Assembly (NCBI RefSeq): GCF_034932365.1
Contig: NZ_JAYGHR010000005.1
Coordinates: 1-64,000, forward strand
Source: Capilliphycus robustus
GTDB lineage: Bacteria; Cyanobacteriota; Cyanobacteriia; Cyanobacteriales; Microcoleaceae
Direction of reading: 5' to 3'
Length of the DNA: 64,000 bases
Part shown: positions 59,318 through 64,000 of the stretch, piece by piece
Layout: each line of letters begins with the position of its first letter
Numbering within the stretch: position 1 is the stretch's first letter
Position numbers and translations under genes: made by a program
The notes under the pieces: generated by a model
What the model saw: the letters and a program-made list of their open reading frames with translations, nothing else
The model's database searches: none
What the model was told of the DNA's origin: nothing

Positions 59318-61798
59318 ATGAGCTTTTTGAAACCTTATTATTGGATTTTGGCAGTGCTAACCTTGGTATTGGTTTGTGCAACGAATGCCAGAGCAGTATT
59401 TCCTGGCTCTCCTATTGTATCGAAAGTTGAACCTATTGCCCAGATTGAAACCCAAGAAGATCCAAAAACACGAGCGATGGAACTTTACCAAGAAGGCACG
59501 AAACTGTTAAACTCTGGTCAATTTAAAGCGGCTTTGGACACCTTTGAACAAGTTTTAATCACAGTCAGAAGCATCAATGCTCGTTTGGGAGAAGCGGGAA
59601 CGCTCAACCAAATTGCTTTAGTTTATTACCATTTAGGGGAGTATGAAAAAGCTCTGACTTCCTATGAAGAAGCGTTAAACATTTACACTCAAGAAAAAAA
59701 CCTGCAAGAACAAGGGACTATTTTCACCAATATGGGTGTGCTTTATGGTGAGCTTGGACAGTATCAAAAAGCATTAGAGTCTCATCAACAAGCGCTCGCC
59801 CTCGCTCAAAAAGTTGACGATACAAAAAAGCAGGGTGAAATTCTCAATAATATGGGTACAATTTATCAAAAATTGAATCAAAATAAAGAAGCTTTACAAT
59901 TCTACCTGCAAGCATTAGAAATTCTGCGTAAAGATGGAGATCCGGGTTGGCAAGCAACTATTCTAAATAATACGGGCTTAATCTATGCCGAATTAGAGCA
60001 GTATCAAGAAGCGATTGATTCTTATACAAAAGCCCTAACTTTAGCCGAAAAAGATGGCGATCACATTACCAAAGGTCGAATTTTAAATAATCTCGGTTTA
60101 GTGCGGAGTAAACTCGGAGATTGGCAAGGGGCGTTACAGTCTTTAGAAAAGGCGTTAATCATTCGTAAAAAATTGATTGATTTACCGGGAGAACGAACCA
60201 CTCATAATGATATTGGTAGCGTTTATCGGGATTTAGGTGAGTATGAAATCGCCCTCAAACATTATGAACAAGCCTTAGAAATTTCCAGGAAAATTCATGC
60301 TCGTCCCCAAGAAGGTGAAACCCTTAGTAATATTGGTTTAACTTTGCTAAAATCCGGTCAAGAAGCCCCAGCAAGCCAAAAGTTATTTGAAGCTGTAACC
60401 ATTTGGGAATCTCTTCATCCCGGACTTAATGATGAAAATAAAGTCTCTTTAATGGATAGTCAAGCCGATACCTATCGTTGGTTACAGCGAGCCTTAATTG
60501 CTCAAAATCAAATTGAAGCCGCTTTAGAAGTCTCAGAACGAGGTCGAGCGAGAGCATTTGCTCAGTTATTAGCCTCGCGATTTAATGAGTCTGATTTATC
60601 ACCGCCTCCCTTGACATTTAAACAAATTCAAGAAATTGCTCGACAACAAAAATCTACCCTGGTTGAATATTCAATTGTGATTGAGGATGAACTACTTTAT
60701 ATCTGGGTCATTCAACCAGATGGTCACGTTGAATTTCGGACGGTTTATATTAGTTCGTTGCGAAGTTTTTTACCTCTAGTTGGAAGTGATCGAGACGTGG
60801 CGATGAATCGGGGGAATAAGGGTGCAGAAAAAGAGGAAATGAGCATTAATAATATTCGTCAAACTTATCCAATCATTGAAAATCAAGCTCTAGAAAATCC
60901 CGAAAAAGTTCCTAATCCCGTCCGTCGTCGAGATCCGTTTCTCTCACGCAGATATCGATTTCTGATTGAACCGATAGCGGATTTACTGCCAACTAATCCC
61001 GAAACTCATGTGATTTTTATTCCTCATCAAAAGTTCTTTTTGGTTCCGTTTGCAGCCTTGCAGGATGAAGAAGGAAAGTATTTAATTGAAAAGCACACCA
61101 TTTTAATTTCACCTTCAATTCAAGTGTTAGATATCACGGCTAAACATCAAAATACTTTGTCTCAAAAAGAGCCGTTAAACACCTTAATTGTTGGCAATCC
61201 CACCATGCCGAGTATTGCCTATCGACTCGGTGAAGAATCCAAGCCTTTAAGTTCTCTCCCCGGAACCGAACGGGAAGCTTTAACGATTGCTAAACTGTTA
61301 AAAACAGAAGCATTAATCGGAGATTTAGCCACAGAAAAAACAGTTGTAGAAAATATGATACAAGCTCATAATATTCACTTAGCCACTCATGGTTTAGTGA
61401 ATGAATTAAAACATTTAGGGTTAGAAATTCCGGGAGCTTTAGCCCTAACACCGACTTTAGAAGAGGATGGTTTACTCACGGCCAATGAAATTTTAGACTT
61501 AAAATTAAAAGCAGAATTAGTGGTTTTAAGTGCTTGTAATACAGGTTTGGGTAAAATCACTGAAGATGGAGTTATTGGACTCTCACGTTCCTTTATTTCG
61601 GCAGGTGTTCCCAGTGTAATTGTGTCTTTGTGGTATATTCCTGATCATCCCTCGGCGGATTTAATGATAGAATTTTATCAGCAGATGCAAACGATTTCTG
61701 ATAAAGCTTTAGCATTGCGTAAAGCGATGATTAAAACCATAGAAAAACATCCCAGACCTCTGGAATGGGCGGGATTTATTCTCATCGGACAATCCTGA
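59318..61798 (+). CDS. exported CHAT domain protein with TPR repeats
   Basis: 826 residues. A signal peptide (YWILAVLTLVLVCATNARA) is followed by about eight TPR units (residues 48-360, e.g. YEKALTSYEEALNIYTQE). A linker and a C-terminal CHAT (caspase-HetF associated with TPRs) protease domain (about 540-826) complete it. The His-Cys dyad is intact: His691 in LATHGL and Cys740 in LSACNTGLG. CHAT proteases cleave specific partner proteins, and in several bacteria act in defence or in cell-fate control. This exported cyanobacterial architecture is common and its substrates are unknown. It is divergent from the FAS1 gene. Confidence 0.9.
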   Translation: MSFLKPYYWILAVLTLVLVCATNARAVFPGSPIVSKVEPIAQIETQEDPKTRAMELYQEGTKLLNSGQFKAALDTFEQVLITVRSINARLGEAGTLNQIALVYYHLGEYEKALTSYEEALNIYTQEKNLQEQGTIFTNMGVLYGELGQYQKALESHQQALALAQKVDDTKKQGEILNNMGTIYQKLNQNKEALQFYLQALEILRKDGDPGWQATILNNTGLIYAELEQYQEAIDSYTKALTLAEKDGDHITKGRILNNLGLVRSKLGDWQGALQSLEKALIIRKKLIDLPGERTTHNDIGSVYRDLGEYEIALKHYEQALEISRKIHARPQEGETLSNIGLTLLKSGQEAPASQKLFEAVTIWESLHPGLNDENKVSLMDSQADTYRWLQRALIAQNQIEAALEVSERGRARAFAQLLASRFNESDLSPPPLTFKQIQEIARQQKSTLVEYSIVIEDELLYIWVIQPDGHVEFRTVYISSLRSFLPLVGSDRDVAMNRGNKGAEKEEMSINNIRQTYPIIENQALENPEKVPNPVRRRDPFLSRRYRFLIEPIADLLPTNPETHVIFIPHQKFFLVPFAALQDEEGKYLIEKHTILISPSIQVLDITAKHQNTLSQKEPLNTLIVGNPTMPSIAYRLGEESKPLSSLPGTEREALTIAKLLKTEALIGDLATEKTVVENMIQAHNIHLATHGLVNELKHLGLEIPGALALTPTLEEDGLLTANEILDLKLKAELVVLSACNTGLGKITEDGVIGLSRSFISAGVPSVIVSLWYIPDHPSADLMIEFYQQMQTISDKALALRKAMIKTIEKHPRPLEWAGFILIGQS

Positions 61799-61816
61799 TT
61801 TTAAATTGAGGGTTTT

Positions 61817-62671
61817 CTACTCAAAAACAACGGTTCTTTTATTATAAACTAACACCCGATTTTGTAAGTGCAATCTAACGCCTCTTGCTAATACAAGTCG
61901 TTCTAAATCTTTGCCTTTCCGAATCAAATCAGCAACCGCATCTCGATGACTGACTCGCACAACATCCTGTTCAATAATCGGCCCTTCATCTAAATCTTCG
62001 GTAACATAATGGGCGGTTGCCCCAATAATTTTAACGCCTCTGGTGTAAGCCCGTTGATAGGGATTTGCACCGGGAAATGCAGGTAAAAACGAGTGATGAA
62101 TGTTAATAATATTCGGAAATTCAGCCACAAAATATGAACTCAAAATCTGCATATATTTAGCCAAAACTACTAAATCAATTTGATATTGCTTTAAAATCTC
62201 TAACTGTTGGGTTTCTTGTTCTTTTTTATTGTCTTTGGTGATGGGAATATGATAAAATTCTATACCAAATTGTTCGGCAATGGGTTTTAAATCTGTATGA
62301 TTGCTAATCATCACCGGAATTTCTACCGCCATTTCTTTGGCTTGCCATCGCCATAATAAATCTAATAAACAATGATCTTGCTTTGTTACCCAAATCGCAA
62401 TTCGAGGAATTTTATCAGAAAAATGTAGTTGCCAATTTGCATTTAAGGGTTTAGCGATCGCCCCAAATGCTGGGTTAATTACTTCTCGCGGTAAGTTAAA
62501 TCCTTCTAATTGCCATTCTATACGAGTCAAAAAGACTCCTGAAGCAAAATCGGTATGCTGATCCGCATGAATAATATTTCCGCCATTAGAGTAAATAAAA
62601 TTCGCAATTTTTGCAACCAGTCCCCGTTGATCTGGGCAAGATAATAATATTGTTGCTGTAGGTGAACTCAT
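61817..62671 (-). CDS. purU: formyltetrahydrofolate deformylase
   Basis: 284 residues from ATG at 62671 (MSSPTATILLSCPDQRGLVAKI...); 25 more codons upstream are open but the family starts here. An N-terminal ACT domain (about 1-80) is followed by a formyltransferase-fold hydrolase with INIHHSFLPAFPGANPY and EDLDEGPIIEQDVVRVSH. PurU cleaves 10-formyl-THF to formate and THF, balancing one-carbon units for purine synthesis and photorespiration. Confidence 0.93.
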   Translation of the reverse strand: MSSPTATILLSCPDQRGLVAKIANFIYSNGGNIIHADQHTDFASGVFLTRIEWQLEGFNLPREVINPAFGAIAKPLNANWQLHFSDKIPRIAIWVTKQDHCLLDLLWRWQAKEMAVEIPVMISNHTDLKPIAEQFGIEFYHIPITKDNKKEQETQQLEILKQYQIDLVVLAKYMQILSSYFVAEFPNIINIHHSFLPAFPGANPYQRAYTRGVKIIGATAHYVTEDLDEGPIIEQDVVRVSHRDAVADLIRKGKDLERLVLARGVRLHLQNRVLVYNKRTVVFE

Positions 62672-62809
62672 GTCAATCTGCCATAATAGAGATGATTCTA
62701 AATTATCTATGATTTTTCCGAATGAATCAATAGGGAAAAGGAACATAATAGAATATCACCGAATTCAACCGCAATAAATTCACACCAAACGACTGCTATT
62801 TCGTCTATT

Positions 62810-62836
62810 GTAGAGGCGGAAAGCTTGCGGAAAAAA
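62810..62836. repeat. GTAGAGGCGGAAAGCTTGCGG partial element
   Basis: GTAG followed by an imperfect palindrome centred on AAGCTT, between purU and dacB. Weak one-sided member of the GTAG repeat set. Confidence 0.4.
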
Positions 62837-62843
62837 TCTAACT

Positions 62844-64000
62844 TTAGCAAGACTTTAATTCACTTAACAAAATCACAATTTCATCAATCGCTTGTCTTAA
62901 TTCTGAAGCTGATTGATTTGAATGATTCACCAAAATACTAAACACCAAGGGTTGATAATTGGGCGGATAAAGATATCCTGCTAACCCAGAAACTCCGGTT
63001 AACGTTCCCGTTTTTGCATAAACAATTCCGGCTGCGCTTGTTCCTCGAAAACGCCCTTTTAACGTTCCCGTTTCTGCTGCGATTGGAAGCGACTTTTTGT
63101 AAATCTCAAATAGCGGTGAATTTGCCATCCCAATTAACGTTTGAGTTAACGCTTCTGGACTGATTAAATTCTGTCGAGATAAACCGGAACCATCAACTAG
63201 ACGATAACTTTCGGGTTCAACCCCTAATTTTTTTAAGATGTCTTGAATCGCAGTTAACCCCGTTTCCACTGCATCTAAACTCGGCTTCTGTACACCCAAA
63301 GTTCGCAGTAAAGCTTCCGCAAAGATATTATTACTTTCTAGATTTACGGTTTGAATTAATTCAGCAATCGGCGGAGATTCAACAATTGCTAATTCCTCGG
63401 GGGAATGTTGACTGTTAGAAACAATCGCTGTTTTTAACACCCGAATTCCTTTACTTTCGAGAATCTGTCTAAATTCTTGGAGAAAATTCTCCGTCGGTTC
63501 AACGACTGCTGCATAAACAGGTTCCGGTTCAGAACCCGCTCTTAATTGTCCAGAAATATAAAGAATCGGTTGCGTTAAATCTCGCCCAATTTCTACAAAT
63601 TCGCGTTCAGTTTCTCCAACGGTAATGGTATTATTTTTGATTTGCCATCCTTGGGCTTGTTGAGGACGAACCCAAGTCACTTTTAACGGTTGATTAACGG
63701 CTTGTGGTGATAAAATTAAATCAATCGAATTTTGATGTAAAATCAAACTATTAACAGGCGCACCATGTCCGGCTTGAATGTCTTCCCATTCCCAACTCGG
63801 ATGGACTGCAAACCCTGGAAAATACCCCGGATCGGCAATCAATTGATTAACCGGATTAATCCCTTTATTTTGAAGCTGTTGGGCTAAATCTTCTAATTGA
63901 GTTGCTGTTAAACTCGGATCACCCCGTCCAACAATATAAAGATTTCCTTGTTGATCTCCATAAATTGAAGTTAGAATGCGATAATTAGGCGTAAGTTGAG
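62844..64000 (-). CDS. dacB: D-alanyl-D-alanine carboxypeptidase/endopeptidase, PBP4 type (partial)
   Basis: The frame stays open from 62844 to the window edge, so the N-terminal part, including the catalytic SxxK, lies outside. The visible 385 residues include SIYGDQQGNLYIVGRGDPSLT (key GRGDPSL), the SxN motif in VDGSGLSRQNLISP, and the KTG motif in YAKTGTLTGVSGLAGYL. These are the second and third penicillin-binding motifs of the S13 peptidase family. PBP4-type enzymes trim or open peptidoglycan cross-links in the periplasm. Confidence 0.93.
   Translation of the reverse strand, partial: QLTPNYRILTSIYGDQQGNLYIVGRGDPSLTATQLEDLAQQLQNKGINPVNQLIADPGYFPGFAVHPSWEWEDIQAGHGAPVNSLILHQNSIDLILSPQAVNQPLKVTWVRPQQAQGWQIKNNTITVGETEREFVEIGRDLTQPILYISGQLRAGSEPEPVYAAVVEPTENFLQEFRQILESKGIRVLKTAIVSNSQHSPEELAIVESPPIAELIQTVNLESNNIFAEALLRTLGVQKPSLDAVETGLTAIQDILKKLGVEPESYRLVDGSGLSRQNLISPEALTQTLIGMANSPLFEIYKKSLPIAAETGTLKGRFRGTSAAGIVYAKTGTLTGVSGLAGYLYPPNYQPLVFSILVNHSNQSASELRQAIDEIVILLSELKSC

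Overview
The window is a piece of a cyanobacterial chromosome, most likely from a filamentous non-heterocystous (Oscillatoriales-type) species. Evidence: an apcA-apcB-apcC allophycocyanin operon, a PedR-like regulator, an NrtABCD/CmpABCD-type transporter with the cyanobacterial NrtC fusion, an ABA4-like protein, a DHH-CBS-poly(A)-polymerase tRNA nucleotidyltransferase, many GCGATCGC (HIP1) octamers, and heptamer and palindromic interspersed repeats. The species cannot be named from sequence alone. No rRNA, tRNA, CRISPR array, intact transposase or prophage was seen.

Layout. 1-5 kb: the 3' end of a filamentous-haemagglutinin-type exoprotein, an acetyltransferase, a group 2 sigma factor, a NERD membrane protein and a solitary C5-cytosine methyltransferase. 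5-9 kb: an atypical histidine kinase and a PIN-like nuclease fused to a large unassigned domain. 9-12.4 kb: tldD, two small predicted secreted peptides (one only 53 codons) and an Hsp20. 12.4-21 kb: a large acidic-linker protein, the apc operon, and two paralogous coiled-coil/one-TM proteins. 21-25 kb: a thioredoxin-fold protein, a DUF3285 protein, ybeY-dgkA-pabA/trpG and a degenerate metallo-beta-lactamase-fold protein. 25-27.6 kb: a small accessory island with VapB plus a 29-codon remnant of VapC, an orphan antitoxin, a SUKH protein and a GIY-YIG nuclease. 28-43 kb: tRNA nucleotidyltransferase, adenylate cyclase, pentapeptide-repeat protein, TenA, DUF1800, an ethylene-receptor-like hybrid kinase, DUF2059, a flavin disulfide reductase, an ABA4-like protein, and an unlisted 31-residue membrane peptide. 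43.5-51 kb: hisS, a pedR-like gene, sugar kinases, a lipoprotein phosphodiesterase, CYTH, two GNATs and an RTX-type protein. 51.5-57.3 kb: nrtABCD-type operon. 57-64 kb: Uma2, fasciclin, CHAT-TPR, purU and the 3' part of dacB.

The most unusual part is what lies between genes. Several families of palindromic repeats share GTAG/CTAC ends (GTAGGTTGGGTT..., GTAGGGGCGGGTT..., GTAGAGATG...), the hallmark tetranucleotide of REP elements mobilised by RAYT transposases. A second class consists of heptamer arrays (CAGTGAC-type). Copies sit inside the nrt operon, against the start codon of hisS, and across the stop codons of at least five genes, so these repeats appear to be remodelling gene ends.

The best candidates for undescribed protein systems are the PIN-like nuclease fusion (7056-8933) and the paired coiled-coil membrane proteins (16676-20933). 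Their functions are not established here; only the domain layout is visible.
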